The notes beneath the pieces are model-generated. The model saw only the letters and a list, made by a program, of their open reading frames with translations. It had not been told where the DNA came from and searched no databases. From the NCBI GenBank assembly GCA_903865745.1, contig CAIPKV010000060.1:17788-81787 (forward strand): a stretch of 64,000 bases of DNA, given 5' to 3'. The stretch comes from an uncultured Verrucomicrobia subdivision 3 bacterium (GTDB lineage Bacteria; Verrucomicrobiota; Verrucomicrobiia; Limisphaerales; UBA11358). The position numbers were made by a program, and so were the translations under genes. Positions 35,157 through 45,018 of this stretch are shown in pieces. Position 1 is the first letter of the stretch. Each line of letters opens with the position of its first letter.

Positions 35157-36461
35157 TTAAAGTATGTTTGCCGCCAGTTCTGCTAGCTCAGAGCGCTCTC
35201 CCTTTTGCAATTCGATGTGAGCGGCAATCGCCTGATCACGAAACCGACTTATGATGTAATTGAAACCATTTGACGAGGAGTCCACATATGGGTTGTCAAT
35301 CTGATACGGGTCACCAGTGAAAATAATTTTTGTACCGCTGCCGACACGCGTGACAATTGTCTTCGCCTCAAGCGGCGTGAGGTTTTGGGCCTCGTCAATA
35401 ATCATAAATTGGTTGGCGATACTGCGGCCGCGAATGTAGCTCAACGCCTCCACCACAATGCTGCCGCTGCGCATCAAATCCGCCGCGCGGCGATGGTCAT
35501 GACCCATATTCAAATCGCTCAACATTTCCAGCGCGTCATGAATCGGCTGCATCCACGGCGCAAGTTTTTCTTCGAGTGAGCCCGGAAGAAAACCGAGCTC
35601 CTTGCCCATTGAAATGGTCGGGCGAGCAACCACAAGCCGCCGGAATTCGCGGTCGTTCACTACGCGCTTCAAACCGGCGGCCATTGCCACTAAAGTTTTG
35701 CCTGTGCCGGCTTTGCCCATCAGGGTGACCAGTTTCACGCGGTCGTCGAGCAGTGCGTCGAGTGCGAAATGCTGCTCCCGATTGCGCGGTTTGATGCCCC
35801 AGACGCCTTCACGACAGTCCATAATGGGGATGAGTTTTGTTCCCGTTGCGTCGACTTTTGTAAGTGCGGCCTTCTTCGGGTTCGCCTCGTCGGTCAGCGT
35901 ACAGTATTCGTTTGGGAAATATTTTTTACTACTGTCCAATATAAATTCACCCTTGGCACGGAACGCCGTGATTTTTTCCGCTGATACGGTCATGTCAACC
36001 ATCCCGGTATAAAGATCGGTGATGAACACGCGATCGGTCTCATAATCTTCCGCCATGACGCCAATGGCATCGGCCTTGATACGCAAATTGATATCTTTGG
36101 AAACAAGAATGGTTGCATTTTTTGGCTGCGTCCGCTGAATGCTAGCTGCCAAAGCAAGAATCCGGTTGTCCACCGAATCTTTAGGAAAAATCGTATCGCC
36201 GTGTCCGTTTTTCTGGAAGGCGATTTTTAATTTGCCGCCGTTCGGTAAATCCACGCCCGCACTAAGACTGCCTTCGCCGCGAAAACCGTCAAGCATCCGC
36301 GAGACCGTGCGCGCGTTGCGGCCCAGCTCGGTGGACTCGCGCTTGAATCGATCAATTTCCTCGATAACCTCAATGGGCACGAGGACGTTGTTTTCTTTAA
36401 AATTAACGAGCGAGTTTGGGTCGTGGAGGAGGACGTTGGTGTCGAGGATGTAGTTTTTCAC
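35157..36461 (-). CDS. PhoH family ATPase with N-terminal PIN domain
   Basis: 434 residues. The PIN nuclease domain (1-145) has MKNYILDTNVLLHDPNSLV with Asp7, IEVIEEIDRFK and VSKDINLRIKADAIG, the acidic residues of a metal-dependent RNase. The PhoH helicase-like domain has Walker A GKAGTGKTLVAMAAG (249-263) and Walker B FMIIDEAQNLTPLEAK, then GTKIIFTGDPYQID. PIN-PhoH proteins unwind and cut RNA; PhoH is part of the phosphate-starvation response in some bacteria. Complete and probably monocistronic. The gap to hisC (36462-36699) is A/T-rich with no clear sites. Confidence 0.95.
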   Translation of the reverse strand: MKNYILDTNVLLHDPNSLVNFKENNVLVPIEVIEEIDRFKRESTELGRNARTVSRMLDGFRGEGSLSAGVDLPNGGKLKIAFQKNGHGDTIFPKDSVDNRILALAASIQRTQPKNATILVSKDINLRIKADAIGVMAEDYETDRVFITDLYTGMVDMTVSAEKITAFRAKGEFILDSSKKYFPNEYCTLTDEANPKKAALTKVDATGTKLIPIMDCREGVWGIKPRNREQHFALDALLDDRVKLVTLMGKAGTGKTLVAMAAGLKRVVNDREFRRLVVARPTISMGKELGFLPGSLEEKLAPWMQPIHDALEMLSDLNMGHDHRRAADLMRSGSIVVEALSYIRGRSIANQFMIIDEAQNLTPLEAKTIVTRVGSGTKIIFTGDPYQIDNPYVDSSSNGFNYIISRFRDQAIAAHIELQKGERSELAELAANIL

Positions 36462-36699
36462 TTTGAAATAAAACGGACGGTGAAGTTTCCGCCGGAATGG
36501 CGGCTGCGGTTAGAATATATGAACAGCGTTGTCAAAATTTCCCTGAAACTTGAGTTGATTTTTTCAAGCATAAAAATTGTGTCAACGATAATCATGCTAT
36601 CCCGTGAAACTTTCTGGTTACATAAATATAAAATGCCTGCTTGCGAAGGCGGTTGAAAATTATTTCCGGCCAAGTCATGTGCTGGCATAATCCCAGCGC

Positions 36700-37812
36700 A
36701 TGGCAAAAAAAAATCCATTCATTCGTCCGCTTGTCCACGACCTCCACGCCTATGTACCCGGTGAGCAGCCGAAAATTAAAGGTCTAATCAAGCTTAACAC
36801 AAACGAAAATCCCTACCCGCCCTCACCTAAAGTCCTGAAGGCGGTAAAAAACGCAACCGATGCGCGCCTGCGGCTGTATCCGAATCCGACAGCTGAAAAA
36901 CTACGCGTAAAACTGGCAGAGCTGCACGGCTGCCAGCCTGAAAATATTATTGTCGGTAATGGTTCGGACGAATTGTTGGCTCTCGCGGTGCGGGCATTTG
37001 TCGAACCAAAATCAAAATTCAAGGACCAAAACTCAGAACGGGCTCAGGCTACAGTGCAATTTTTTACACCTAGCTACTCGCTTTATCCAGTGCTGGCGGA
37101 TATTCATGGTGCCATAAAATCCGCAGTGCCCCTTAAATCAGATTTTTCAATTCCAAGCGTTCCGGAATTGAAACGCGGTATGGAGTGGAAGTTTAACGCC
37201 GCGCTGACCTGCGTGACGTCACCGAATGCTCCGAGCGGGCGAGGCTACCATACGGCCGAGCTGGAAAAGCTATGCCGTGCGCAGCAGGGCGTAGTCATTC
37301 TGGACGAGGCTTATGTAGATTTTGCCATTGAAAACGCGCAAAAGCTCGCGCTCAAATTTCCTCACGTCCTTGTGGCGCGGACCTTTTCCAAGGCATACTC
37401 ACTTTGCTTCCAGCGCGTCGGTTATTTTATTGGTCATACAGACCTCATTGCTGCCTTGGACAAGATTCGCGATAGCTATAATGTAAATGGTCTTGGCCAG
37501 ATTGCCGCCGAGGTAACACTGGACAATTTGAAGTTTTACCGCGCTAATTTTAAGAAAATCATTGCGACACGGGAATGGCTGGCTGATGAGTTGACGAAAT
37601 GCGGCTTTCATGTTTTGCCAAGTCAGGCAAATTTTTTACTCGCAAAACCACCGCTGTTCTCGGCACATGAATGGTTGCAGAAACTACGCGAGCAAAAAAT
37701 CCTTGTCCGCTGGTTTAGCACTCCTGAAGTCAGTAATTATTTGCGTATAACCATCGGTACCCCCGCGGAAGCAGTGAAGTTGGTGCGAGTTGCGCGTCGA
37801 CTGACACGATAG
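36700..37812 (+). CDS. hisC: Histidinol-phosphate aminotransferase
   Basis: 370 residues. Fold-I PLP aminotransferase: KLNTNENPYPPSPKVLKAVK (31-50), VGNGSDELLALAVRAF (85-100), TSPNAPSGRGY, VVILDEAYVDFA (198-209) and the PLP-binding Lys231 in ARTFSKAYSLCFQRVGY. The sequence of the start and of the SKAYSLCFQR motif is typical of HisC, which makes L-histidinol phosphate from imidazole-acetol phosphate and glutamate; some relatives act on other imidazole or aromatic keto acids. No other his genes are in the window, and it begins the stretch leading into the exopolysaccharide genes. Confidence 0.9.
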   Translation: MAKKNPFIRPLVHDLHAYVPGEQPKIKGLIKLNTNENPYPPSPKVLKAVKNATDARLRLYPNPTAEKLRVKLAELHGCQPENIIVGNGSDELLALAVRAFVEPKSKFKDQNSERAQATVQFFTPSYSLYPVLADIHGAIKSAVPLKSDFSIPSVPELKRGMEWKFNAALTCVTSPNAPSGRGYHTAELEKLCRAQQGVVILDEAYVDFAIENAQKLALKFPHVLVARTFSKAYSLCFQRVGYFIGHTDLIAALDKIRDSYNVNGLGQIAAEVTLDNLKFYRANFKKIIATREWLADELTKCGFHVLPSQANFLLAKPPLFSAHEWLQKLREQKILVRWFSTPEVSNYLRITIGTPAEAVKLVRVARRLTR

Positions 37813-37857
37813 TTTGGGGGTATTCGACTTCGGCTGGTATTCTAATACTGGAAAACT

Positions 37858-38646
37858 ATGCTGTCGGCTAAATTGTCAATGTCCAACGAACGTGTCAATG
37901 TTCTCGGTGTCGGCATCAGCGTCCTCAATCTACGCACGGCACTGGAGGCTATCGCCTCCGCTGTGCGCGAACGGCGTAAGGGCTATATATGCGTGACCGG
38001 TGTTCATGGCGTGATGGAGGCACAGTCTGATGATGGGTTCAAAAAAATCCTCAATGGCGCATTTCTTTGCACGCCGGACGGTATGCCGATGGTTTGGGCG
38101 GGGAAAATCGCCGGCCACCGCAAAATGAGCCGGGTCTATGGACCGGATCTCATGCTTGATGTTTGCGCGTGGAGTCAGACTAACGGTGTGAAACACTTTT
38201 TTTTTGGTGGTTCGCAAGGCGTAGCTGAACTGCTGTCCCAGAAATTAAAAGGAAAATTTCCGAGGCTTAACGTAGTTGGCACCTTCACCCCCCCATTCCG
38301 TGCTCTCAATGTGGAAGAGGACAAGAAATTACGAGAGCAGATTACCACGACAAAACCAGATATTATCTGGGTCGGCCTAAGTACGCCTAAGCAGGAAAAG
38401 TTCATGAACGAATTTTTACCGAAGCTGGACACGACCCTTATGATCGGTGTGGGGGCAGCGTTTGATTTTCATAGTGGCCGGGTAAGACAGGCACCCCACT
38501 GGATGCAGCGCAGCGGCCTAGAGTGGTTTTATCGACTATGTTGCGAGCCACGGCGGTTGGCGTGGCGATATTTCCGTAACAACCCGCTGTTCCTCTTAAA
38601 ATATTTCGGACAATTGGCCGGCCTGAGAAAATATCCGTCACCGTGA
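37858..38646 (+). CDS. WecG/TagA/CpsF family glycosyltransferase (GT26)
   Basis: 262 residues. The family signature is clear: GYICVTGVHGVMEAQSDDGF, CTPDGMPMVWAGKIAG, RVYGPDLMLDVC, HFFFGGSQGVAELL and DIIWVGLSTPKQEKFMNEFL. GT26 enzymes add the second sugar (such as ManNAc or ManNAcA) onto lipid-linked GlcNAc in teichoic acid, enterobacterial common antigen or capsule assembly. Here it is followed by exosortase, EpsI and a sugar phosphotransferase, so it should act on undecaprenyl-linked repeat units of an exopolysaccharide. The start codon is the ATG at 37858. Confidence 0.92.
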   Translation: MLSAKLSMSNERVNVLGVGISVLNLRTALEAIASAVRERRKGYICVTGVHGVMEAQSDDGFKKILNGAFLCTPDGMPMVWAGKIAGHRKMSRVYGPDLMLDVCAWSQTNGVKHFFFGGSQGVAELLSQKLKGKFPRLNVVGTFTPPFRALNVEEDKKLREQITTTKPDIIWVGLSTPKQEKFMNEFLPKLDTTLMIGVGAAFDFHSGRVRQAPHWMQRSGLEWFYRLCCEPRRLAWRYFRNNPLFLLKYFGQLAGLRKYPSP

Positions 38647-38710
38647 TTTAACCGGATTTTGTTTGAGTGAATGTAGCGGATTAGCTATCTGTAGCCTGGA
38701 CAGCGCAAGC

Positions 38711-39661
38711 ATGATTGAAATCTCCAAACAAGAAGTGTCGTCCGGCTTTTGGCCGGACCTCGTGATATGCTGGCAACGCCTGCCTAATAAGTTTTTTTTC
38801 TTTAGCTTACTCTCAGTTTGGCTACTGCTATTCCAATACTTTGGCAATTCCGTTTTGGGCTATATCCACTCGCCATCGCTGTTCATATGGCTGGATAATT
38901 CCTATCATGGCGGCAGTCAAGTGTCGGATGACGGTCACGGCTATATGATTCCGTTTTTGGTTGTCGGTCTCTTTTGGTGGAAGCGGAAAGAACTGCTGGA
39001 ATTGCCTTTAGTTTTATGGTCACCAGGGATTTTTTTTGTAATGGGTGGAATTTTATTACACCTTTTCGGATTCGCCGTGCAGCAGCCTCGATTTTCGGTG
39101 GTGGGTATGTTCGCTGGCATTTACGGGTTGATGGGTATGGCGTGGGGCCGTGCTTGGCTCAAAGAAACCATCTTTCCATTCTGGCTTTTTATTTTTTGTG
39201 TGCCGCTATCGGCGCTGCTGACGTCGGTAACCTTTCCGTTACGTTTGCTGGTGACGTGGCTGGTCACAATCATAGCAAACTTGTTGACGATTCATGTGGT
39301 AAGACAGGGTACAATTTTGTTCGGGCCGGATGGTAGCTACCAATATGAGGTGGCGGCGGCGTGCAGTGGCATGCGCAGCTTGGTGGCAATTTTTCTGCTG
39401 GCGACGGTTTATGGCTTCTTAATGTTCCGCTCGCCTAGCCGGCGGCTATTACTGATGTCGCTGGCACTGCCGCTCTCGGTTCTGGGTAATCTGGCAAGGA
39501 TGCTGTGTATCATTTTCGCTGCGGAACTTGGTGGGCAGTCCACAGGTAATTATGTTCACGAAAGCAGCATCTTCAGCATGATCCCCTACATCCCAGCTAT
39601 CGCGGGACTAATGCTCGTGGGCCGGTGGCTGGAGAAAAAGCCGGAGCCAGTGTCCAAATGA
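38711..39661 (+). CDS. Exosortase (XrtB-like transpeptidase)
   Basis: 316 residues from the ATG at 38711; an upstream in-frame GTG exists at 38663. Eight or so membrane helices surround the transpeptidase residues: Cys218 in YEVAAACSGMRSL, Arg263 in LGNLARMLC and His283 in GNYVHESS. Exosortases cut proteins with a C-terminal PEP-CTERM tripartite tail and hand them to the cell envelope. No PEP-CTERM protein is visible in this window, so its substrates are elsewhere. Its stop overlaps the start of the EpsI gene (ATGA), a translationally coupled pair typical of exosortase-exopolysaccharide loci. Confidence 0.93.
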   Translation: MIEISKQEVSSGFWPDLVICWQRLPNKFFFFSLLSVWLLLFQYFGNSVLGYIHSPSLFIWLDNSYHGGSQVSDDGHGYMIPFLVVGLFWWKRKELLELPLVLWSPGIFFVMGGILLHLFGFAVQQPRFSVVGMFAGIYGLMGMAWGRAWLKETIFPFWLFIFCVPLSALLTSVTFPLRLLVTWLVTIIANLLTIHVVRQGTILFGPDGSYQYEVAAACSGMRSLVAIFLLATVYGFLMFRSPSRRLLLMSLALPLSVLGNLARMLCIIFAAELGGQSTGNYVHESSIFSMIPYIPAIAGLMLVGRWLEKKPEPVSK

Positions 39662-40380
39662 ATGCCAGCCGGCAGAAAGTTTTTCTGTTCGTTCTCACGT
39701 TGGCGCTGCTGGCGGGAACGGCGGGCGCGTTGACTTGGCTGAAGACCCACCAGCGGCTTGGCGCAACCGGACTTGTGGCCACCCCGATACCGAACAGTGC
39801 GATGATGCTGATTGCATTGCCGGAGCGCGTGTTGAATTTCACTTCCACAAACGTGCCCGAGTCGTCGGTCGTTTTGAATTATTTACCCAAAGATACGTCC
39901 TATGCGTCACGTCGCTACTCTGCGGCAGATGGTTCGTGGGCACAGGCTAGTGTCGTTTTGATGGGCGCAGACCGCACGAGTATCCATCGGCCAGATTACT
40001 GTCTACCTGGTCAGGGTTGGCAGATTCGCGACCAGACTGAGGTGAAACTGAACATCCTCGGCCGCCACTCCTATGAACTGCCGGTGATGAGGTGGATTGT
40101 CAGCAATACCTATCTCGCATCTGACGGTTCCAAACAAGAAGTGAGCGGTATTTACGTTTTTTGGTTCGTCACCGAGCACCAAACCACAGATAGCTTCCCG
40201 GCGATGCTCAAATCCATGTTGTTCCACCAGCTTACCAGTGGTGAACTGCAGCGTTGGGCCTACGTTTCTTTTTTCACTGTTTGCCGTCCCGGTGGTGAAT
40301 CCGCTGCGTTTGCGGGACTGGAGCCGCTTATTGTTGCCGCCGTGCCGGAATTTCAACTGCCGCCGGCATCGGCAAAATGA
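39658..40380 (+). CDS. EpsI-like exosortase-associated protein
   Basis: 240 residues from the ATG at 39658, which overlaps the exosortase stop. A short cytoplasmic start and one membrane helix (about 7-26) precede a periplasmic domain. The motif SIHRPDYCLPGQGWQI is the conserved core of EpsI proteins (H-x-P-x-x-C-x-P-x-x-G-W), and ASVVLMGADRTS sits just before it. EpsI-type proteins accompany exosortases in exopolysaccharide clusters, sometimes fused to them, but their biochemical role is not known. Confidence 0.87.
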   Translation: MNASRQKVFLFVLTLALLAGTAGALTWLKTHQRLGATGLVATPIPNSAMMLIALPERVLNFTSTNVPESSVVLNYLPKDTSYASRRYSAADGSWAQASVVLMGADRTSIHRPDYCLPGQGWQIRDQTEVKLNILGRHSYELPVMRWIVSNTYLASDGSKQEVSGIYVFWFVTEHQTTDSFPAMLKSMLFHQLTSGELQRWAYVSFFTVCRPGGESAAFAGLEPLIVAAVPEFQLPPASAK

Positions 40381-40433
40381 ATTGAGTTCGCTATTTCTGA
40401 AGGCTATCTTCGAACAACCTTGAAGAAGTTTTA

Positions 40434-41837
40434 ATGCTCCAACGCGACCGCCTCATCCGGACCCAAGTTCAGCAGTTCGCCGACGCGAGCCTGTTTGCCA
40501 TGAGTTTTTGGTTGGCATATTGCCTCCGTGCTATGCCGTTTTTTTCCGAATCTCTCGGCCTCGACACCATCCAACCGGAGGCGTTCGCAGAAGTTGTATG
40601 GCTTTACTTTGCACTGGTGCCAGCCGCACCCCTCGTGCTGGAGTCGCAGGGCTTTTACAACCGCCCAGTTATCAGCCGGCGCCCAGTAATTTTCTGGCCG
40701 CTGCTAAAATCTTGCTTCATTGTGACCATCGGGTTGGTATTGCTGGTGTTCCTATTTAAAAAATCTGAGTTCGCACCGCGCGGCGTAATGGTGCTATTTG
40801 GCATCATTAGTTTTATTTTAGTCTGGCTCAAGGAAGAAGCCGTCGCGATCGCCATGCGCAGCCGTTTGGCCAAAGCCCAGTACCACCGTCGCGTTATCCT
40901 TGCCGGAACCCCGGCAGAAACGGCGAAACTCCATCGTGAAATCAACGCCCACACCGGCGAAGGCATCGAGGTTGTAGCTGAATATAGTTTGTCGGGTGCC
41001 CCGGTACAGGAACTTATTGATCTGCTGCACACGCATTCCGTCAGCGGTGTCTTCGTTACCGCCCGGCACGCCCAACTCGAGCGGGTTGAGGCCGTTCTCC
41101 GACTGTGCGAGGTCGAGGGCGTTGAAGCGTGGTTGGTCGCGGATTTTTTTGCGACACAAATTGCGCGCGCCAGCTTTGACGAAATGTTTGGGCATCCGCT
41201 GCTGGTATTTCGCACCACGCCGGAAACCTCGTGGCAGGTTATCGCCAAGATGTTGCTGGATTTTTTTGGGGCACTAGCACTGGTGGTAGTTACGTCGCCG
41301 CTACTACTGGCCACTGCCTTGCTGGTGAAGCTCACCTCCCCCGGCCCAGTATTGTTTCGCCAGCAGCGCTCCGGGGTCAACGGTGCTCCGTTTGAGATTC
41401 TCAAATTCCGCACCATGGACACGAATGCCGAGCAGTTACAACACGAGCTGGCCGCGATGAATGAGATGTCCGGCCCTGTTTTCAAGGTTACTAACGATCC
41501 CCGCATCACCCGCTTTGGCAAGTGGCTCCGCAAATGGAGCCTGGACGAATTGCCTCAACTGTTTAATGTGCTGCGCGGAGAAATGAGCCTCGTCGGCCCG
41601 CGCCCATTACCCGTTAATGAAGTCAGACGGTTCAGCGACTTGGCGCACCGCCGCCGCTTGAGCGTCAAACCCGGCTTGACATGCCTTTGGCAGGTCAAGG
41701 GGCGTAACCAGATTTCCGACTTCAAGGAATGGGTCCGCTTAGATCTCGAATACATAGACAACTGGTCTTTCTGGCTTGACCTGCAAATCCTACTGCTTAC
41801 GCCCGCCGCCGTGATACGGGGCACCGGAGCAAAATAA
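40434..41837 (+). CDS. Exopolysaccharide polyprenyl glycosylphosphotransferase
   Basis: 467 residues. Four N-terminal helices (about 15-150) and a Rossmann-like CoA-binding domain (about 150-270) precede one membrane helix and the catalytic C-terminal bacterial sugar transferase domain. Its signature runs through LTSPGPVLFRQQRSGVNG, FEILKFRTMDTNAE, KWSLDELPQLFNVLRGEMSL and GPRPLPVNEV. Enzymes of this WbaP/WcaJ class transfer glucose-1-P or galactose-1-P from the UDP sugar to undecaprenyl phosphate, starting repeat-unit synthesis. With the neighbouring GT26 and flippase-like genes it points to an exopolysaccharide pathway. Confidence 0.93.
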   Translation: MLQRDRLIRTQVQQFADASLFAMSFWLAYCLRAMPFFSESLGLDTIQPEAFAEVVWLYFALVPAAPLVLESQGFYNRPVISRRPVIFWPLLKSCFIVTIGLVLLVFLFKKSEFAPRGVMVLFGIISFILVWLKEEAVAIAMRSRLAKAQYHRRVILAGTPAETAKLHREINAHTGEGIEVVAEYSLSGAPVQELIDLLHTHSVSGVFVTARHAQLERVEAVLRLCEVEGVEAWLVADFFATQIARASFDEMFGHPLLVFRTTPETSWQVIAKMLLDFFGALALVVVTSPLLLATALLVKLTSPGPVLFRQQRSGVNGAPFEILKFRTMDTNAEQLQHELAAMNEMSGPVFKVTNDPRITRFGKWLRKWSLDELPQLFNVLRGEMSLVGPRPLPVNEVRRFSDLAHRRRLSVKPGLTCLWQVKGRNQISDFKEWVRLDLEYIDNWSFWLDLQILLLTPAAVIRGTGAK

Positions 41838-41857
41838 TGATTAACCAATAATCCTAT

Positions 41858-42802
41858 ATGAATAAAAAACAACCTACTTCCGTCGTAACTGGCGCGGCCG
41901 GCTTTCTTGGTTCGCATCTCACTGACCTGTTGCTGTCACGGGGCCACAAAGTCATCGGCCTCGATAATTTTGTTACTGGCTCGGTGGACAACATCTCCCA
42001 CCTCGGCGGCAACAAAAACTTCAAGTTCATCCAGCAGGACGTCACGGAATTCATTTTCCTCGACTGCCCGGTGGACTATGTCTGGCATTTTGCCTCGCCG
42101 GCCAGCCCGATTGACTACCTGAAAATTCCTATTCAAACACTGAAGGTAAGCTCGCTTGGCACACATAAGGCGCTCGGTCTGGCGAAAAACAAGGGCGCGC
42201 GCTTCCTCATCGCCTCCACTTCCGAAATTTACGGCGACCCGCTCGTCCATCCACAGACCGAGGAATACTGGGGTAACGTCAGTACCATTGGTCCGCGCGG
42301 CTGCTACGACGAGGCCAAGCGCTTCGCCGAGGCGATGACGATGGCCTATCACCGTGAGCACAAGGTGGAAACGCGTATCGTCCGGATTTTCAATACCTAC
42401 GGTCCGCGCATGCGGATCAACGATGGTCGCGTCGTCCCTGCCTTTGTCAGTCAGGCCATCACCAACAAACCCATCACGATTTTCGGCCTGGGCACGCAGA
42501 CCCGAAGTTTTTGTTATTATGCCGACCTGATCGAAGGCATTTATCGCCTGATGATGAGCAACTACGATTTGCCCGTGAACATTGGCAACCCGACGGAGAT
42601 GACCATGCTCCAGTTCGCCGAGCAGATTATTAAGGCCACGAAATCTAAAAGCAAAATCGTCTTCCGGCCGCTGCCCCAGGACGATCCCAAGCAGCGCAAG
42701 CCGGACATCACCAAGGCCAAAAAACTTTTGAAATGGGAGCCGAAGGTGAAGCTTGCCGATGGTTTGACGGACACCATCGCGTATTTCCGCACGAAAGTCT
42801 GA
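41858..42802 (+). CDS. UDP-glucuronate decarboxylase-like SDR (UXS type)
   Basis: 314 residues. The NAD-binding [20 protein letters not shown] (5-24), [20 protein letters not shown] and the active-site [12 protein letters not shown] (Tyr/Lys) are present. The whole segment [17 protein letters not shown] is characteristic of UDP-xylose synthases, which make UDP-xylose from UDP-glucuronate, rather than of UDP-glucose epimerases. This would supply pentose to the exopolysaccharide. No UDP-glucose dehydrogenase is in the window. The 60 bases after it hold the repeated phrase CTCTGATTTA. Confidence 0.92.
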   Translation: MNKKQPTSVVTGAAGFLGSHLTDLLLSRGHKVIGLDNFVTGSVDNISHLGGNKNFKFIQQDVTEFIFLDCPVDYVWHFASPASPIDYLKIPIQTLKVSSLGTHKALGLAKNKGARFLIASTSEIYGDPLVHPQTEEYWGNVSTIGPRGCYDEAKRFAEAMTMAYHREHKVETRIVRIFNTYGPRMRINDGRVVPAFVSQAITNKPITIFGLGTQTRSFCYYADLIEGIYRLMMSNYDLPVNIGNPTEMTMLQFAEQIIKATKSKSKIVFRPLPQDDPKQRKPDITKAKKLLKWEPKVKLADGLTDTIAYFRTKV

Positions 42803-42868
42803 AACGACCTCTGATTTAAGATATACGATTTACGCGGTCTCTGATTTACGGCATCGTAAATTAGTTTG

Positions 42869-43723
42869 ATGATTTTCACCGCGCGCCAGTTTCAATTTAT
42901 TTTCCCTCGGCCCGCGCTCGTTATGGGCGTGGTCAACGTGACGCCCGACTCATTTTCCGACGGTGGGAGATTTCTGGAACCGAATGCAGCGGTTGCGCAC
43001 GCGCTGGCGCTGGTCTCGCAGGGTGCTGAAATCCTCGATCTGGGCGGTGAGTCCACGCGGCCCGGTGCGGCCACTGTCGGCGAGGAAGAAGAATTACGCC
43101 GCGTGATTCCGGTCATTGAAAAGCTCGCGCCGCAGGTCAAGGTTCCCATTTCAATTGATACCATGAAGCCCGCCGTGGCGCGCGCCGCGCTGGACGCCGG
43201 CGCGAGCATCGTCAATGACATCGCTGCCACCACCCGCACAGACTTTATGATGGGGCAAATTGTCGCCGAGAGCCGCGCCGGTTATATTATGATGCATACA
43301 CAGGGTCTGCCGCCGACGATGCAGGCGCAGCCGACCTACCACGATGTCGTGGGCGACATCAGTGGAATATTTTCTGAGCGGCTCAATCTGCTGCTAAACG
43401 AGGCCGGCGTGCTGCTGGAACAGGTGGTGATCGACCCTGGCATTGGCTTCGGCAAGTCCCTGGAACACAATTTAACTTTGCTCGCCGGCTTAAAAACCTT
43501 TAACAAATGGCGGCGACCGCTGCTCGTTGGTGTCTCGCGCAAGTCGTTCATGGGGAAATTGCTTGGCGCGGAGGTGTTTGATCGGCTACCCGCGTCGCTC
43601 GCTTGCGCCGCGTTAGCGGTCGGAGAAGGCGTGAACATCATCCGCACACACGACGTCGCAGAAACGGTGCAGGCAGTGCGGATGGCGGAAGCAATTTATT
43701 CCCGCAGAAAAAATGTGGACTGA
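42869..43723 (+). CDS. folP: Dihydropteroate synthase
   Basis: 284 residues from the ATG at 42869. VMGVVNVTPDSFSDGGRFL and EILDLGGESTRPGA are the two pterin/pABA-site signatures, and ISIDTMKPAVARAALDAGA and VIDPGIGFGKSLEHN follow. The enzyme joins p-aminobenzoate to the pterin diphosphate in folate synthesis and is the target of sulfonamides. Its last 11 bases overlap cdaA. Confidence 0.97.
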   Translation: MIFTARQFQFIFPRPALVMGVVNVTPDSFSDGGRFLEPNAAVAHALALVSQGAEILDLGGESTRPGAATVGEEEELRRVIPVIEKLAPQVKVPISIDTMKPAVARAALDAGASIVNDIAATTRTDFMMGQIVAESRAGYIMMHTQGLPPTMQAQPTYHDVVGDISGIFSERLNLLLNEAGVLLEQVVIDPGIGFGKSLEHNLTLLAGLKTFNKWRRPLLVGVSRKSFMGKLLGAEVFDRLPASLACAALAVGEGVNIIRTHDVAETVQAVRMAEAIYSRRKNVD

Positions 43724-44582
43724 TTTAGAATCTGGTTGGCGACCCGCCGTGGAGATTTTCATCCTCGCGGTGCTAATCTATTTCATTTTCAAGTTCGTGC
43801 GCGGCACGCGCGGCTGGCCGGTCGTCATCGGCTTCGTCGTCGTGCTGCTCGCGCTAACGGCGGTGACGACCATCCTAGATCTGAAGGTGCTGCGCTGGAT
43901 TCTCGGCAGTGCCTCCGTCTTCATCGCCTTGGGCGCCATGGTAATCTTTCAGCCGGAACTCCGCCGTATCCTCGGTGAATTGGGCAATCTACCGCTCTTC
44001 GCCAGCACGAGCGAGCAGCGCGAAAGCATTGAGGTTATCATCCAGACCGTCGAGCGTCTTGCCGACGTCAAGATTGGCGCGCTCATCGCCATTGAGCAGT
44101 CCATCCAGTTGCAAGAGGCCGTCGAGTCTGGCATCAAGGTGGACTGCGACGTGACTTCCGAGATGCTCGAGACAATTTTCTTCCCGAATAATGCCGTGCA
44201 TGATGGCGGCGTCATCATCAAGGGCGACCGCATCGCCTACGCCGCTTGTATTTTTCCGCTGTCGCAACGCACCGACTTGAACAAGTCGCTCGGCACGCGG
44301 CACCGCGCGGCCATCGGTTTGAGCGAGGAGACCGATGCCGTCATTGTGATCGTGTCTGAGGAGAACGGCATGATTTCCCACGCCTACAAAGGCCAGCTCG
44401 TGCGCGGCGTGACGTTGGAAGAACTGCGCGCGTTCCTGGTCTCCGTCATTTTGCGGCCAGCGCGGACCAACAACATCATCAAGTGGCTGCGCGCCTACTT
44501 TAGCGAAAGCCACAAGCCCACCGGGCCGGCGGTCATTACGCGTCACGAGCCCCGTCCGGCGTCCAAACCCACTGGCAAATGA
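43713..44582 (+). CDS. cdaA: Diadenylate cyclase CdaA
   Basis: 289 residues. Three N-terminal membrane helices (about 12-30, 37-54, 62-80) precede the DAC domain. The active-site motifs are [15 protein letters not shown] (163-177), a DGG in place of the usual DGA, and GTRHRAAIG (194-202). Two ATP are joined to cyclic di-AMP. cdaA, ybbR (cdaR) and glmM in this order are known from Firmicutes and others, where CdaR and GlmM modulate the cyclase. Overlaps folP and ybbR by a few bases, so one operon is likely. Confidence 0.95.
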   Translation: MWTDLESGWRPAVEIFILAVLIYFIFKFVRGTRGWPVVIGFVVVLLALTAVTTILDLKVLRWILGSASVFIALGAMVIFQPELRRILGELGNLPLFASTSEQRESIEVIIQTVERLADVKIGALIAIEQSIQLQEAVESGIKVDCDVTSEMLETIFFPNNAVHDGGVIIKGDRIAYAACIFPLSQRTDLNKSLGTRHRAAIGLSEETDAVIVIVSEENGMISHAYKGQLVRGVTLEELRAFLVSVILRPARTNNIIKWLRAYFSESHKPTGPAVITRHEPRPASKPTGK

Positions 44583-45004
44583 AATTTCTCTCCGCATTTC
44601 GTAGCTGGCTGGTCGAGGACATCGGCTGGAAAATCTTTTCGCTCCTGCTCGCCGTCGCCATCTGGCTGACCGTCCACAAAATCCTGCTCGAATCCGCCAT
44701 GCCGGTTGAAAACAGCGGCGGCAGCACGCTCACTTATGGCAATTTGCCGGTGCTCATTGTCGCGACAGCAGCGGATGTGCACCTCTACCGCGTCGTGCCG
44801 GAGAATGTCAAGGTTACCGTCACCGGTTCGCCCGAGGTCATCGCCACGCTGCAAGCCAACCAGATTCGTGCCACCGTAGATCTGACCGGCATAGACTCCG
44901 CGAAAGATTTGAAGCGCAGTGTGGACATCTCCGTGCCGGCGGGCGTAACGGTCGTGAGCGTCGAACCCGCCAAGGTCGGCATCATCGTGCCACCGTCGCC
45001 CTGA
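44579..45004 (+). CDS. YbbR/CdaR-like membrane-anchored protein
   Basis: 141 residues, starting with ATGA overlap to cdaA. An N-terminal cytoplasmic stretch and one helix (about 14-38) anchor a single YbbR-type domain: [36 protein letters not shown] and [19 protein letters not shown]. Firmicutes CdaR carries several YbbR repeats; this is a single-repeat form. CdaR binds CdaA and regulates c-di-AMP synthesis, and the gene order makes the same role likely. Confidence 0.85.
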   Translation: MKFLSAFRSWLVEDIGWKIFSLLLAVAIWLTVHKILLESAMPVENSGGSTLTYGNLPVLIVATAADVHLYRVVPENVKVTVTGSPEVIATLQANQIRATVDLTGIDSAKDLKRSVDISVPAGVTVVSVEPAKVGIIVPPSP

Positions 45005-45018
45005 TCAAAAATAATTTC

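Noticed and set aside
40655..41533. 292-codon open frame on the minus strand
   Set aside because: Antisense to the glycosylphosphotransferase; low-complexity Ser/Thr-rich translation without motifs.
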